DNA from: Clostridium tertium
GTDB taxonomy: Bacteria; Bacillota; Clostridia; Clostridiales; Clostridiaceae
Assembly (NCBI RefSeq): GCF_017873245.1
Contig: NZ_JAGGJY010000007.1
Span: forward strand, 118,014-182,013
Reading direction: 5' to 3'
Length of the DNA stretch: 64,000 bases
Below the pieces are notes generated by a model. The model did not search any database, was not told where the DNA came from, and was given only the letters and a program-made list of their open reading frames with translations. Each line of letters starts with the position of its first letter. Within the stretch, counting starts at the first letter, position 1. The translations under genes and the position numbers were made by a program. Below are positions 18,645-27,812 of this stretch, piece by piece.

Positions 18645-18833
18645 TTATTCTTCTATTGAAATAGCTGTTACTGGACAGCTTTCACAAGCTTCTCTTGTTG
18701 CATCTTCCAATTCTGCTGCAACAGTTCCTTCTATAGCAACTGAAACTCCTGTTTCTAATGAAAATACCTCTGGACAGACTCCTTCGCAAAGTCCACAAGA
18801 TATACATGTATTTTCGTCAACAAATGCCTTCAT
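18645..18833 (-). CDS. 4Fe-4S ferredoxin (monocluster type)
   Basis: The 62-residue protein has C-x2-C-x2-C-x3-C-P near residues 10-21 (CISCGLCEGVCP) and a second CESCP near residue 50. Three cysteines of the first motif plus the last cysteine should ligate one [4Fe-4S] cluster, and the other two may form a disulfide, as in Thermotoga-type or Desulfovibrio-type single-cluster ferredoxins. The composition is very acidic, typical of soluble electron carriers. It would shuttle electrons in the anaerobic cytoplasm. It is a single gene with a good upstream promoter. Confidence 0.92.
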   Translation of the reverse strand: MKAFVDENTCISCGLCEGVCPEVFSLETGVSVAIEGTVAAELEDATREACESCPVTAISIEE

Positions 18834-18907
18834 GCAATTCGCCTCCTTTATTCACATTACCTTAAACCTTCAAAAGTTAATGTGTATTTATAAGTTAATA
18901 TATCATA

Positions 18908-18935
18908 ATTATAAATAATTATTTTTATTTGTCAA
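18908..18935 (-). promoter_or_regulatory. Sigma-A promoter for the ferredoxin gene
   Basis: On the minus strand TTGACA (18935-18930) and TATAAT (18913-18908) are both perfect hexamers, separated by 16 bases, about 75 bases upstream of the ferredoxin ATG. Confidence 0.75.
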
Positions 18936-18990
18936 TATTATTTAAAAGTTATTATTAGTAATAGATATTAATTATTCTTTATTTAATAGA

Positions 18991-20004
18991 TTATAATAAG
19001 TTTATGTCGTTTTCTCTACATACTTTTAAATTTTTTTCATCCCATGTACTTGCTTGTACTTCTCCTATATGTGCTTTATTTAGTAAATACATACAAATTC
19101 TAGATTGTCCTATTCCTCCCCCTATTGTATAAGGTAATTCTCCACTTAATAGCATCCTGTGAAAATCTAAACTTCTTCTGTCATCATTTCCTGAAACTTT
19201 AAGTTGATAATCTAATGCTTTTTCATCTACTCTTATTCCCATTGAAGATAGCTCTACAGCCCTATCTAAAAGTGGGTACCAAAATAATATATCTCCATTT
19301 AAGTTCCAATCATCATAGTCTGGACTTCTTCCATCATGCTTTTCTCCAGATTTTAAAACCCCTCCAACTTTCATTAGAAATACTGCTTTATGTTCTTTAC
19401 ATATAGCATCTTCTCTTTCTTTTGGAGTGTATTCTGGATACTTGTCTTCTAACTCTTGAGTAGTTATAAAAAATATTTCTTCTGGTAATTTATCTTCCCC
19501 CTCTATTAAATCTTTATGAACATACTTTTCAGTTTCCTTAAAAACATCATAAATACATCTTACTACTTCCTTTAGCTTTTCTTCAGTTCTATCTTTTTTA
19601 TCTATAACTTTTTCCCAATCCCATTGGTCTACATAAATAGAATGTAAATTATCTAGTTCTTCATCTCTTCTTATTGCATTCATATCAGTATATAATCCTT
19701 CCGATACTTTGAATCCATATCTATGAAGACTTAGTCTCTTCCATTTAGCTAATGAATGAACTATTTCCACATCCTTTCCAGTTGCTAATACATCAAACTT
19801 TACTGGTCTTTCTACTCCATTTAGATTATCATTAACACCACTTTGTGCATCAACAAATAATGGCGCTGAAACTCTTGTTAAGTTTAAGTTTTCTGCTAGT
19901 TTTTTTTCAAAGAAGTCTTTTATTTTTTTAATATGAACCTCTGTTTCAATCAATGTTGTGCTACTTTTGTAACCTTCTGGTATTATTATTCCTTCTACTT
20001 TCAT
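18991..20004 (-). CDS. asnA: Aspartate-ammonia ligase (asparagine synthetase A)
   Basis: The 337-residue protein matches AsnA throughout: the N-terminal [51 protein letters not shown], and the C-terminal [19 protein letters not shown]. AsnA makes asparagine from aspartate, ammonia and ATP, and its fold is related to class II aminoacyl-tRNA synthetases. The length is standard. The ATG follows a GGGGGAA ribosome site. An asparagine-specific T-box leader lies upstream, so expression should rise when tRNA-Asn is uncharged. Confidence 0.97.
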   Translation of the reverse strand: MKVEGIIIPEGYKSSTTLIETEVHIKKIKDFFEKKLAENLNLTRVSAPLFVDAQSGVNDNLNGVERPVKFDVLATGKDVEIVHSLAKWKRLSLHRYGFKVSEGLYTDMNAIRRDEELDNLHSIYVDQWDWEKVIDKKDRTEEKLKEVVRCIYDVFKETEKYVHKDLIEGEDKLPEEIFFITTQELEDKYPEYTPKEREDAICKEHKAVFLMKVGGVLKSGEKHDGRSPDYDDWNLNGDILFWYPLLDRAVELSSMGIRVDEKALDYQLKVSGNDDRRSLDFHRMLLSGELPYTIGGGIGQSRICMYLLNKAHIGEVQASTWDEKNLKVCRENDINLL

Positions 20005-20084
20005 TTTAAACTTCCCCCTTTAAATAAATAATTAATTAAATTTAAATAATCAAATCCCCAAGAGTAAAACAGTTTTATTACAAT

Positions 20085-20381
20085 AAAAAAAGCCTTCATC
20101 CTTTATATATAAAAGGATGAAAGCTATAATTCCATGTTGCCACCTTAATTCACTATTACTTCACAATAATAGACTCTTCAAGTACATAAGTAAAACTTAG
20201 ATACTCTAGCACTATAACGGGCGCAACCCGGTTACCGCCTACTAGGTGTTATCTTTCGGGGCACGGCTCAGAGATGTTATTCAAATTAACTTTCTTATTC
20301 TACTCACAGCTAATGTAGAACTCTCTGAAAAGATACATCAATTTTACTTCTTCTCATCATAGCCTATAATTCAATTATTTA
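20085..20381 (-). ncRNA. T-box riboswitch, Asn specifier, controlling asnA
   Basis: Read on the minus strand the leader has a Stem I region whose base pairs CAGAGAG with CTCTGAG, a specifier AAC (20278-20276) in GAATAACATC, the downstream GC-rich pseudoknot-like region, and a T-box AAGGTGGCAACATGGAA (20146-20130). Its UGGC would pair with the GCCA end of tRNA-Asn. A terminator hairpin (arms 20092-20104 and 20111-20124) followed by a T-run closes the element. AAC is an asparagine codon, in agreement with the asnA gene about 80 bases downstream. A promoter sits right before it. Confidence 0.92.
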
Positions 20382-20387
20382 TAAAAA

Positions 20388-20416
20388 ATATTATCACTTT
20401 ATTAATAGTTTGTAAA
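20388..20416 (-). promoter_or_regulatory. Sigma-A promoter for the T-box/asnA transcript
   Basis: On the minus strand TTTACA (20416-20411) and TAATAT (20393-20388) are separated by 17 bases and place the transcript start near 20381, just before Stem I of the T-box. Confidence 0.7.
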
Positions 20417-20440
20417 TAGTTAATTAAGATTTTTTAAATA

Positions 20441-20713
20441 TTATTTTACAAATGTATTTATAGTTTTTATTAATTGCTTTAAAGTATCTTGCTCGCATGA
20501 CCCTTCTTCAATACCTAAGCAATTATTTGCATAATACTCAATAGTTAGTCCACCTACTCTGTTTATTGCTGATCTAATTGCTGATATTTGCACTAATATA
20601 TCAGAGCAGCACACATTTTTCTCCATCATTCCTTGAATTCCTTTTACTTGTCCTTCAATTCTTTTCAATCTATTTACTATATCTTTTCTTAGCTTTTCAT
20701 TTTCCTCTTCCAT
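20441..20713 (-). CDS. CsoR/RcnR/CstR-family transcriptional repressor
   Basis: The protein (about 90 residues from the chosen start) is all-helical with the family signature RLKRIEGQVKGI at the N-terminus and an adjacent cysteine pair (VCCSDIL) in the second helix. The second-helix region IEYYANNC keeps the later cysteine, but the histidine four residues before it in copper-sensing CsoR is tyrosine here. This fits a non-copper member such as the persulfide sensor CstR, by inference. The ATG at 20713 has GGAGG 8 bases upstream; the in-frame ATG at 20728 lies in front of that site. An inverted repeat overlaps the upstream region. No copper or sulfur gene is adjacent. Confidence 0.85.
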   Translation of the reverse strand: MEEENEKLRKDIVNRLKRIEGQVKGIQGMMEKNVCCSDILVQISAIRSAINRVGGLTIEYYANNCLGIEEGSCEQDTLKQLIKTINTFVK

Positions 20714-20733
20714 ACTTAAAACCTCCATAATAC

Positions 20734-20752
20734 TATACCTCTATAGGGTATA
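20734..20752. promoter_or_regulatory. CsoR-type operator before the repressor gene
   Basis: The 19-base sequence TATACCTCTATAGGGTATA is an almost perfect inverted repeat with ATACC/GGTAT-type ends and lies 21 bases upstream of the repressor ATG. Known operators of this family have the form TACCC-spacer-GGGTA, so autoregulation is likely. Confidence 0.6.
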
Positions 20753-21070
20753 TATATTTTAACATTTATACATCTATCTTTCAATTAAGAAAATGCATAA
20801 TTACTAATTATATATTATTAACTAATCAATATAACAAGTTAAATGAAACTTCAAATTTTAAATATATCTTACTTAATTTTATATAAATTATTATTATTTA
20901 TACATTCAAAATTTTTACTATAAACTTTATATTTTTTTATTTAAAATATACCTATATTACTATTTTTAAAGATAATTTAATTTATTATTATTTTAAGTGC
21001 TATAATAAGCTTATATATAAATATTATTATGTAGATTTTGATTTTTATGTGATAAATCATGGAGGTTCTT
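20753..21070. other. Divergent intergenic region
   Basis: About 320 bases of AT-rich DNA between the CsoR-family repressor and the aldehyde dehydrogenase gene. A TATAAT at 21001-21006 (plus strand) is a plausible -10 for the aldehyde dehydrogenase, but its -35 region is weak. No gene and no strong hairpin was seen. Confidence 0.4.
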
Positions 21071-22447
21071 ATGGAGAATATTTTAAATATATTTAATAGT
21101 CAAAAAGAGTTTTTTTATTCTAATAAAACAAAAGATATTAACTATAGAATTAATAATTTAAAAAAACTTAAAAATTTAATAAAAGAAAATGAACAAGATA
21201 TAATGGATGCCTTATATAAAGATTTAAGAAAATCAAATTTTGAAAGTTATGCTACTGAAATTGGAATAGTTTATGATGAATTAAATCTTCATATAAAAAA
21301 TTTAAGGAAATGGTCTAAAAGAGAAAAAAGAAAAAGTCCTATTGTTCACTTTCCTGCTAAAAGTTACATTTATAAAGATCCTTATGGGGTAACTTTAATA
21401 ATAGGTCCTTTTAACTATCCATTTCAATTAGTTATTGCTCCATTAATAGGTGCTATATCTGCTGGAAACTGTGCTATTATTAAGCCTTCAGAAAGCACTC
21501 AAAATATAGCTTTACTACTTGAAAAAATAATAAACGAAAATTTCAAAGAAAATTATATAAGAGTTGTTAATCCTTTAGGTGGAAAGGATACTGTTTCCTA
21601 TTTACTAGATTTAAAATTTGATTACATTTTCTTTACGGGAAGTGTTAGAGTTGGAAAAATAATTATGGAAAAGGCATCAAAAAATCTTATTCCAGTTACT
21701 TTAGAGCTTGGAGGAAAAAGCCCTTGTATAGTAGATAATTCGGCTAAACTAAATTTGGCTGCCAAAAGGATAGTTTGGGGGAAATTTTTAAATGCTGGTC
21801 AAACCTGCGTTGCTCCAGATTATATATTAGTTCAAAAAGATATTAAAGAAAAATTATTAAAAGAATTAAAAAAAGAATTATTACTACAATTTGGATCTGA
21901 TATAAAATCTAGTTCTGATTTTCCTCGCATAATAAACAAACATTCATTATTAAGATTAAAAAACTATTTAAATGATGGTGAAATATATTTTGGAGGATCC
22001 GTTGACGAAAAAGATCTATATTTGGAACCAACTATTTTAACAAATATTAAAGAAAATAGCTTAATCATGGAAGAAGAAATTTTCGGTCCTATTCTTCCTA
22101 TTTTAGAATATTCAAGTTTAGATGAAGCTTTAACTTATGTAATAAATAAAGATAAGCCTCTTGCATTATATTATTTTTCTGAGGATTCTACTTCAATAGA
22201 AAAAGTATTAAATTCAACTACATCTGGTGGAGTTACAATAAATGATACTATAATCCATGTTGCATCTTCATATTTACCTTTTGGAGGCGTTGGTCCAAGT
22301 GGTATGGGGGCATATCATGGTAAAGCAAGCTTTGATGTATTCACTCATAAAAAATCCGTAATTAAAAGAGGGACTTTCATTGAGTTTCCAATTAAATTTG
22401 CACCATATAATAATAAAATTAATTTATTAAAGAAAGTTATGAAATAA
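21071..22447 (+). CDS. Aldehyde dehydrogenase (class 3-like, YwdH type)
   Basis: The protein (458 residues) has the ALDH motifs GPFNYPFQL, FFTGSVRVGK, the catalytic glutamate in TLELGGKSPC (about residue 212) and the nucleophilic cysteine in NAGQTCVAPDY (about residue 246). The C-terminal pattern SGMGAYHGKASFDVFTHKKSV is typical of the class 3/fatty aldehyde branch. It oxidises aldehydes to acids with NAD(P). The ATG at 21071 has GGAGG 7 bases before it; an ATG 12 bases earlier overlaps that site. The alcohol dehydrogenase gene follows 107 bases downstream, so both may handle the same aldehydes. Confidence 0.93.
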   Translation: MENILNIFNSQKEFFYSNKTKDINYRINNLKKLKNLIKENEQDIMDALYKDLRKSNFESYATEIGIVYDELNLHIKNLRKWSKREKRKSPIVHFPAKSYIYKDPYGVTLIIGPFNYPFQLVIAPLIGAISAGNCAIIKPSESTQNIALLLEKIINENFKENYIRVVNPLGGKDTVSYLLDLKFDYIFFTGSVRVGKIIMEKASKNLIPVTLELGGKSPCIVDNSAKLNLAAKRIVWGKFLNAGQTCVAPDYILVQKDIKEKLLKELKKELLLQFGSDIKSSSDFPRIINKHSLLRLKNYLNDGEIYFGGSVDEKDLYLEPTILTNIKENSLIMEEEIFGPILPILEYSSLDEALTYVINKDKPLALYYFSEDSTSIEKVLNSTTSGGVTINDTIIHVASSYLPFGGVGPSGMGAYHGKASFDVFTHKKSVIKRGTFIEFPIKFAPYNNKINLLKKVMK

Positions 22448-22554
22448 CTATTCATATGTAAATTATATTTTATGTAATTTACGCCACTTGAAACCTTTTC
22501 ACTATTGGAGTATTATGTATTTATATTTTAATATTTAAATATAAGGAGGACTTT

Positions 22555-23721
22555 ATGAGAAATTTTAATTATAAAAATGGTACTGAAATCATTTTTGGAA
22601 AAGATACTGAAAATAATGTTGGTGCAGAGGTAAAAAAATATGCCAATAAAATATTACTTCACTTTGGTGGTGGAAGTATAAAATCCACTGGATTATATGA
22701 TAAAGTTATAAATTCATTAAAGAAAGAAAACATAGAAGTAATCGAACTTTCTGGAGTTAAACCTAATCCAAGAGTATCACTTGTAAGAGAAGGTATAGAG
22801 CTTTGCAGAAAAAATGATATAGATTTTATATTAGCTGTTGGTGGAGGAAGCGTTATTGATTCATCTAAAGCAATAGCTGCTGGTGTAAATTATGATGGAG
22901 ATGTTTGGGACTTATTTTTAGGTACACCTATCAATCATAAATGTCTACAAGTCGCAACTATATTAACAATACCTGCTGCTGGTAGTGAAACAAGCTCTGG
23001 TTGTGTTATAACAAATGAAGATGGATTATATAAAAGAAGTACTGGACACCCTACACTAAGACCTGTATTTTCAATTTTAAATCCAGAACTTACATTTACT
23101 TTACCTAAATATCAAACTTCTTGCGGTATTGCAGATATGTTTGCTCATATACTTGAAAGATACTTTACTAATGAGCAATATGTAGATTTAACTGATAGAT
23201 TATGTGAAGGTGCCTTAAAAGCAATAATAAATAATGCATTAAGATTGAATATAAATCCTAATGACTATAATGCTAGAGCAGAAATCATGCTATCTGGTAT
23301 GGTAGCTCACAATGATTCTTTAAGCATGGGTAGAATTGGAGATTGGGCAACACATGATATAGAACATGAATTAAGTGGAATATATGATATTGCTCATGGT
23401 GCTGGACTTGCTATTATATTCCCAGCTTGGATGAAATACGTTTATAAGCATGATATAAATAGATTTGCTCAATTTGCAAATAGAGTTTTTGATATTGATA
23501 TAAATATGAATAATCCTGAAGAAACAGCTCTTCGTGGTATTGAAGCTTTAGAAAACTTCTTTACTAAAATTGAGCTTCCAACTAGATTAAGTCATGTAAA
23601 TATTAATGATAAACATATAGATGAAATGGCAAGAAAATTAGTTGCCCATTGCGATCACGTAGGAAACTTTGTAGAAATACGTTATCCTGAAGCTTTAGAA
23701 ATTTTAAAATTAGCTCTTTAA
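22555..23721 (+). CDS. Iron-containing alcohol dehydrogenase (NADH-dependent butanol dehydrogenase type)
   Basis: The 388-residue protein belongs to the group III metal-dependent alcohol dehydrogenases: nucleotide-binding GGGSVIDSSKAIA, and metal ligands in CGIADMFAHILE, in WATHDIEHELSG and in YDIAHGAGLA. It most resembles the YugJ/BdhA branch of NADH-dependent butanol dehydrogenases, which reduce butyraldehyde or other aldehydes to alcohols. The ATG has AAGGAGGA upstream. It follows the aldehyde dehydrogenase gene and is closed by a strong hairpin. Specific substrate is inferred from the family. Confidence 0.92.
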   Translation: MRNFNYKNGTEIIFGKDTENNVGAEVKKYANKILLHFGGGSIKSTGLYDKVINSLKKENIEVIELSGVKPNPRVSLVREGIELCRKNDIDFILAVGGGSVIDSSKAIAAGVNYDGDVWDLFLGTPINHKCLQVATILTIPAAGSETSSGCVITNEDGLYKRSTGHPTLRPVFSILNPELTFTLPKYQTSCGIADMFAHILERYFTNEQYVDLTDRLCEGALKAIINNALRLNINPNDYNARAEIMLSGMVAHNDSLSMGRIGDWATHDIEHELSGIYDIAHGAGLAIIFPAWMKYVYKHDINRFAQFANRVFDIDINMNNPEETALRGIEALENFFTKIELPTRLSHVNINDKHIDEMARKLVAHCDHVGNFVEIRYPEALEILKLAL

Positions 23722-23733
23722 TCTACAAATATG

Positions 23734-23765
23734 AAACAGGTGTTACTTTTAAGTAACACCTGTTT
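23734..23765 (+). terminator. Rho-independent terminator between adh and recQ genes
   Basis: Perfect 15-bp arms (23734-23748 and 23751-23765) with a 2-base gap, followed by TTTTG on plus. It lies between convergent genes and can serve both. Confidence 0.85.
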
Positions 23766-23779
23766 TGTTCTAATTTTAC

Positions 23780-26212
23780 CTAGGATACTTTAAAATACTC
23801 CTCTAATATTACCGCTCTTATTGACTCATATTTTATATTATCAGGTAAATACTTTTTCAAAATACTAACCTTTTCATACCCATTTACCTCACAAGCTTTT
23901 AATATCTTTTCTTTATCATCATGATTATAATATTTATTTAAATTTAAACTAATAGAAAACTCTCCATTTTCCTTTATATAGTCTGTTACATATCCTAATA
24001 TTGTAGAAATAGATACTTCAATATTTTCTGAAATTAAATCTAAATTAACTCCATCTTTTATCATATCTATAGCTATTTCTTCATTTGATCTCTTTTCTCC
24101 ATCAATTATTACTTTTCTTTTTCCTTTTTCTTCGAAAACTATATTTAAGTCTTTTTCTACTACAAACCTTCTGACTTCTTCTATTATTTCATTTCCATAC
24201 TTTGTTATCTTCTTTGGTCCTATTCCAGATATATCTTTTAACTCCTCTAAATTCAAAGGGAACCTTCCGCTTATTTCCTTCAAAGTATTTAAAGATAAAA
24301 TAGCTTGTGGAAGAGAATTTTCTTTATTAGCAAATTCTCGTCTGATTACTTTTAACCTTGATAATAACTCTTTATTACTTTCAACATTCAAATAAACTTC
24401 TTCATTTTTCTTCTTGTATTCATTATTGACTATTTTTATATTATTTTCATCAACATAATCTTTTATTGTATTAATAAATATTTCTCCATATTTATTTAGT
24501 TTTACTTCTCCAACTCCACTAATATTCATAAGTTCTTCTAAATTAAGTGGATATTTAGTACTCATTTCTCTTAGTGTATTATCACCAAATATAATATAAG
24601 GAGGAACCCCTTCTTCATTTGCAATATTAAATCTAAGTTCTCTTAAAATTTCAAATAATGTATTATTATCATTTGAAGTACTCTTAATTTTAACTTCCTT
24701 GAATTGAACATTTTCCTCCCCCTTAATAACTTTAATTGATTTATTATTAAGCTTTATAACTGGATATGTCCCCTCTACATAATCTATATATCCATGAGAA
24801 ATTAAAGTATTTATAAAAACCTTAAGCTCATCACTAGAATAGTCTTTCATTATTCCATAAGTTGATAGTTCATTAAATTTTGCATTAATAACCTTACTGT
24901 TTTTAGAGCCCCTTAAAACGTCTACTACCATTGCAACTCCAAAGGATTTTTTCATTCTGTAAATACATGATAATACCTTTTGTGCATCTATAGTTTTATC
25001 TACTAATTCACCTTCACTTAAGCAATTACTACAGTTATTACAATTTTCATGAACATCTTCACCAAAATAATTTAAAATATACTTTCTATAACAATCATTA
25101 CTATAAATTAAATCTACCATTTGCTTAAGTTTAAAATATTGATTATTTTTTCTCTCTATATTTTCAGTGCTAACTTCTATTAGATATTTTTGTGTATGGA
25201 TATCACTTGGAGAAAATAATAATATACATTCACTTTTTTCTCCATCTCTCCCTGCTCTACCTATTTCTTGATAATATCCTTCTATATTTTTAGGCATGTT
25301 ATAGTGAATTACAAATCTAATATTAGGCTTATCTATTCCCATACCAAAAGCATTTGTAGCAACCATTATATTAATTTTATCTTTTATAAAATCTTCTTGA
25401 TTTTCTTTTCTTAACTCATCATTTAGCCCTGCATGATATCTACCAGCTTTATATCCATTGGAAGTTAATAGTTCATAAATATAATCAACTTCTTTTCTTG
25501 TTGCTGCATATATTATTCCTGAGCTATCTCTATTTTCTTCTATATATTTTAATATATAACTCTTTTTGTCATTTCCTTTTTCTATATTAATAAATAAGTT
25601 TTCTCTATCAAATCCAGTTACAAATAAACTTGGGTCTCTAAGTCCAAGTAAATTTATTATATCCCCTTTTACTTCTTCTGTTGCTGTAGCAGTAAAAGCT
25701 GTTACAATTGGCCTTATATTAAGCATTTCAATAAAGTTTTTTATTCTTCTATAACTTGATCTAAAATCATGTCCCCATTGAGATACACAATGCGCTTCAT
25801 CTATTGCAATTTGACTTATCCTACATTCCGTTATAGCCATAATAAACTCATATGATTCTAATCTTTCTGGAGCTACATATACTATTTTGTATTTATTTTC
25901 TTTAACATTAGTTATTATTTCTTCAAACTCTTTAGAGGTTAATGAACTGTTTATATATGTAGATTCTATTCCCATCTCTTTTATTGCATCAACTTGATCC
26001 TTCATTAAAGATATAAGTGGAGATATTACTATAGTTACTCCATCTAATAATAATGCAGGTATTTGATAGCAAATTGATTTTCCTCCACCAGTTGGCATTA
26101 TAGCTAATACATCATTTCCACTTAAAATACTATTTATAATATTTTCTTGCCCTCTTCTAAAGCTTTTATATCCATAATATTTTTCTAATATTTCTAAACC
26201 TCTATTTTTCAT
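23780..26212 (-). CDS. recQ: RecQ-family ATP-dependent DNA helicase with two HRDC domains and a C-terminal HTH
   Basis: The 810-residue protein has Walker A MPTGGGKS, the DEAH box (AIDEAHCVSQWGHDFR), motif VI in EIGRAGRDGE, and a RecQ zinc-binding region (C-Y-R-K and CNNCSNC). Beyond the winged-helix domain come two HRDC domains, each ending in an I-S-G-[VI]-G motif (near residues 565 and 660). A C-terminal helix-turn-helix region (IEVSISTILGYVTDYIKENG) of the HTH_40 type follows. It unwinds DNA 3'-5' during repair, often with TopB. The ATG at 26212 has AAGGAG 9 bases upstream; a GTG at 26221 abuts that site. Confidence 0.93.
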   Translation of the reverse strand: MKNRGLEILEKYYGYKSFRRGQENIINSILSGNDVLAIMPTGGGKSICYQIPALLLDGVTIVISPLISLMKDQVDAIKEMGIESTYINSSLTSKEFEEIITNVKENKYKIVYVAPERLESYEFIMAITECRISQIAIDEAHCVSQWGHDFRSSYRRIKNFIEMLNIRPIVTAFTATATEEVKGDIINLLGLRDPSLFVTGFDRENLFINIEKGNDKKSYILKYIEENRDSSGIIYAATRKEVDYIYELLTSNGYKAGRYHAGLNDELRKENQEDFIKDKINIMVATNAFGMGIDKPNIRFVIHYNMPKNIEGYYQEIGRAGRDGEKSECILLFSPSDIHTQKYLIEVSTENIERKNNQYFKLKQMVDLIYSNDCYRKYILNYFGEDVHENCNNCSNCLSEGELVDKTIDAQKVLSCIYRMKKSFGVAMVVDVLRGSKNSKVINAKFNELSTYGIMKDYSSDELKVFINTLISHGYIDYVEGTYPVIKLNNKSIKVIKGEENVQFKEVKIKSTSNDNNTLFEILRELRFNIANEEGVPPYIIFGDNTLREMSTKYPLNLEELMNISGVGEVKLNKYGEIFINTIKDYVDENNIKIVNNEYKKKNEEVYLNVESNKELLSRLKVIRREFANKENSLPQAILSLNTLKEISGRFPLNLEELKDISGIGPKKITKYGNEIIEEVRRFVVEKDLNIVFEEKGKRKVIIDGEKRSNEEIAIDMIKDGVNLDLISENIEVSISTILGYVTDYIKENGEFSISLNLNKYYNHDDKEKILKACEVNGYEKVSILKKYLPDNIKYESIRAVILEEYFKVS

Positions 26213-26407
26213 ATAAAACACTCCTTAAAACTATCTACCATTTATTTAACTATTATAATTATCAACACAAACATACGTTCTTAATCATATTTAATAATTA
26301 AATAAGTTATCTGCAAATCTTAAAATTATATTTGCCAACTAATAATCTGTTTAATTAACGCTTATATTACATTTAACATTTATTATGACTTATATATTTA
26401 AAAGAAA

Positions 26408-26427
26408 AGTGAAGGGATTCCTTCACT
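26408..26427 (-). terminator. Short hairpin at the end of the DUF1461 gene
   Basis: A 7-bp stem (26408-26414 with 26421-26427) overlaps the stop codon and is followed on the minus strand by TTTTCTTT. A modest terminator. Confidence 0.5.
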
Positions 26428-27109
26428 CTTTCATAATAATTTCATTCTTACCTAATTTATTTTTATTCTTTTCCCTATAATAAAATATCTTGTAAAGAAT
26501 TATAAATCCTAAAACAAATGCTATCACTATTATAGCATATAATTTAAATACCTCTTCTGGTAAGACATCAATAATAGGATCTGTCTTTGAATCAAAGACC
26601 CAATAATCATTATTAAAAAATATCTTATGAAATACTACAAATGCCTTTGAAAAATTTATAAATATTGAAGCTAATAATACTGCAATTATGCTTATCAGTG
26701 TATTAGCCCCATAATTAAGAATCTTAAATAGGTTAAATTTTTTATTATATTTCCTTAAAATAAATTTAATTACTATAAATGCAAGTAATATGACTATAAT
26801 AATTAAATAAATATTCAAAAAAATTTTTTTAACTTCATAAAAATGAAATTCTCCATTAGTGCTCATTATAAAATTATTAAATTTCAACTTTTTTATAAAT
26901 GGATTTTGTAAGTAATTTAATAATATATTATAATCATTCATTAATGCGTCTTTTGAAAGTTGTCCTAATCTTGTTAAATCATATTTATCTGTCGAGTAGC
27001 TATAAATAACCCTTAAATTTAATGATATAATCACGCTTAATCCAATTGTAAATAAAGCTACCATTATTCCTTGAATAATCTTGGATATTGAAATTAACAA
27101 CCTCTTCAT
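26423..27109 (-). CDS. TIGR01906/DUF1461 family integral membrane protein
   Basis: The 228-residue protein has four clear membrane helices: near residues 10-32, 98-120, 135-158 and 190-213. Between the first two lies an extracytoplasmic loop containing the NDYNILLNYL and GEFHFYEVKKIF segments. This H-x-x-E-V-K arrangement is the hallmark of the DUF1461/TIGR01906 family in Firmicutes. The biochemical role is not established. The ATG follows AGAGGT. It is a single-gene unit downstream of a DUF1540-type gene but separated from it by a terminator. Confidence 0.8.
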   Translation of the reverse strand: MKRLLISISKIIQGIMVALFTIGLSVIISLNLRVIYSYSTDKYDLTRLGQLSKDALMNDYNILLNYLQNPFIKKLKFNNFIMSTNGEFHFYEVKKIFLNIYLIIIVILLAFIVIKFILRKYNKKFNLFKILNYGANTLISIIAVLLASIFINFSKAFVVFHKIFFNNDYWVFDSKTDPIIDVLPEEVFKLYAIIVIAFVLGFIILYKIFYYREKNKNKLGKNEIIMKE

Positions 27110-27306
27110 TTTCTACCTCTTTTATTTCTAACATTATTAAATATTATTAATTAACAACATATTTTAGCTAAATAAAAATATATATTTTAACTTATATATA
27201 TAATAACATAATAATTATTATTTTGAATATAAAAAATAAAGCAAGCACTATATCCTCAAAATAATTGATTTTAGTTTCTTTACAAATAATTTTTAATACT
27301 AAAAAA

Positions 27307-27354
27307 AGATATAAGATAGTTCTAGTAATAATTTACACTAAACCTCTTATATCT
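27307..27354 (-). terminator. Rho-independent terminator after the DUF1540 gene
   Basis: Perfect 10-bp arms (27307-27316 and 27345-27354) with a 28-base loop, followed on the minus strand by a T-run (A7 on plus). Confidence 0.7.
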
Positions 27355-27382
27355 ATAATATTGTTTTAAACTTTAATTATTT

Positions 27383-27733
27383 TTAATTTGCTTTAAAAGA
27401 TTCACATCGTCCTTCCAGTTTACCATTTTCTTTGATGGAACTTATCATAACATAGCTAGAACAGCATATTTTTTCTTTATTATAAAAACATTTTTCTGCA
27501 CTACACTCAATATATGGAGTAAGTAAACTATCTTGAATTTTATCTAATCTATCTATATATAAATCTGTTTTTCCTATCATAAATACTCTTTTAGAAATTT
27601 TATATTTTTCAAATGTTATACAAGATGTTTTTATTTCACCATCTATCTTATTGATGATTTTAATATTATCATTATCACATATTCCAAAAAAATTATGATT
27701 GCACTTCCTTACATTACATGCTAATCTGTTCAT
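27383..27733 (-). CDS. Small cysteine-rich protein with two DUF1540-like domains
   Basis: The 116-residue protein contains two similar cysteine modules: CNVRKCNHNFFGIC with a trailing TSCITF (residues 6-41), and CSAEKCFYNKEKICC with a trailing GRCESF (residues 77-113). Each module has the C-x4-C-x(6-7)-C-x(n)-C-x2-F spacing of DUF1540, a short clostridial and bacillar domain of unknown function that probably binds metal. The two are separated by a 30-residue linker. The ATG has GGATGA upstream. It lies between the EFR1-type flavodoxin/ferredoxin gene and the DUF1461 gene. Function unknown. Confidence 0.75.
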   Translation of the reverse strand: MNRLACNVRKCNHNFFGICDNDNIKIINKIDGEIKTSCITFEKYKISKRVFMIGKTDLYIDRLDKIQDSLLTPYIECSAEKCFYNKEKICCSSYVMISSIKENGKLEGRCESFKAN

Positions 27734-27812
27734 TTAATCATCCTTTCAACAAGAGATTTTGCTCTTATAGAAAGTTTTTGCATTATACCCTGTATTTATT
27801 CTCATATATCAA

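Noticed and set aside
20140..20300. GC-rich stretch as a tRNA gene
   Set aside because: It is internal to the T-box leader (T-box sequence, specifier and terminator all in order) and does not form a tRNA.
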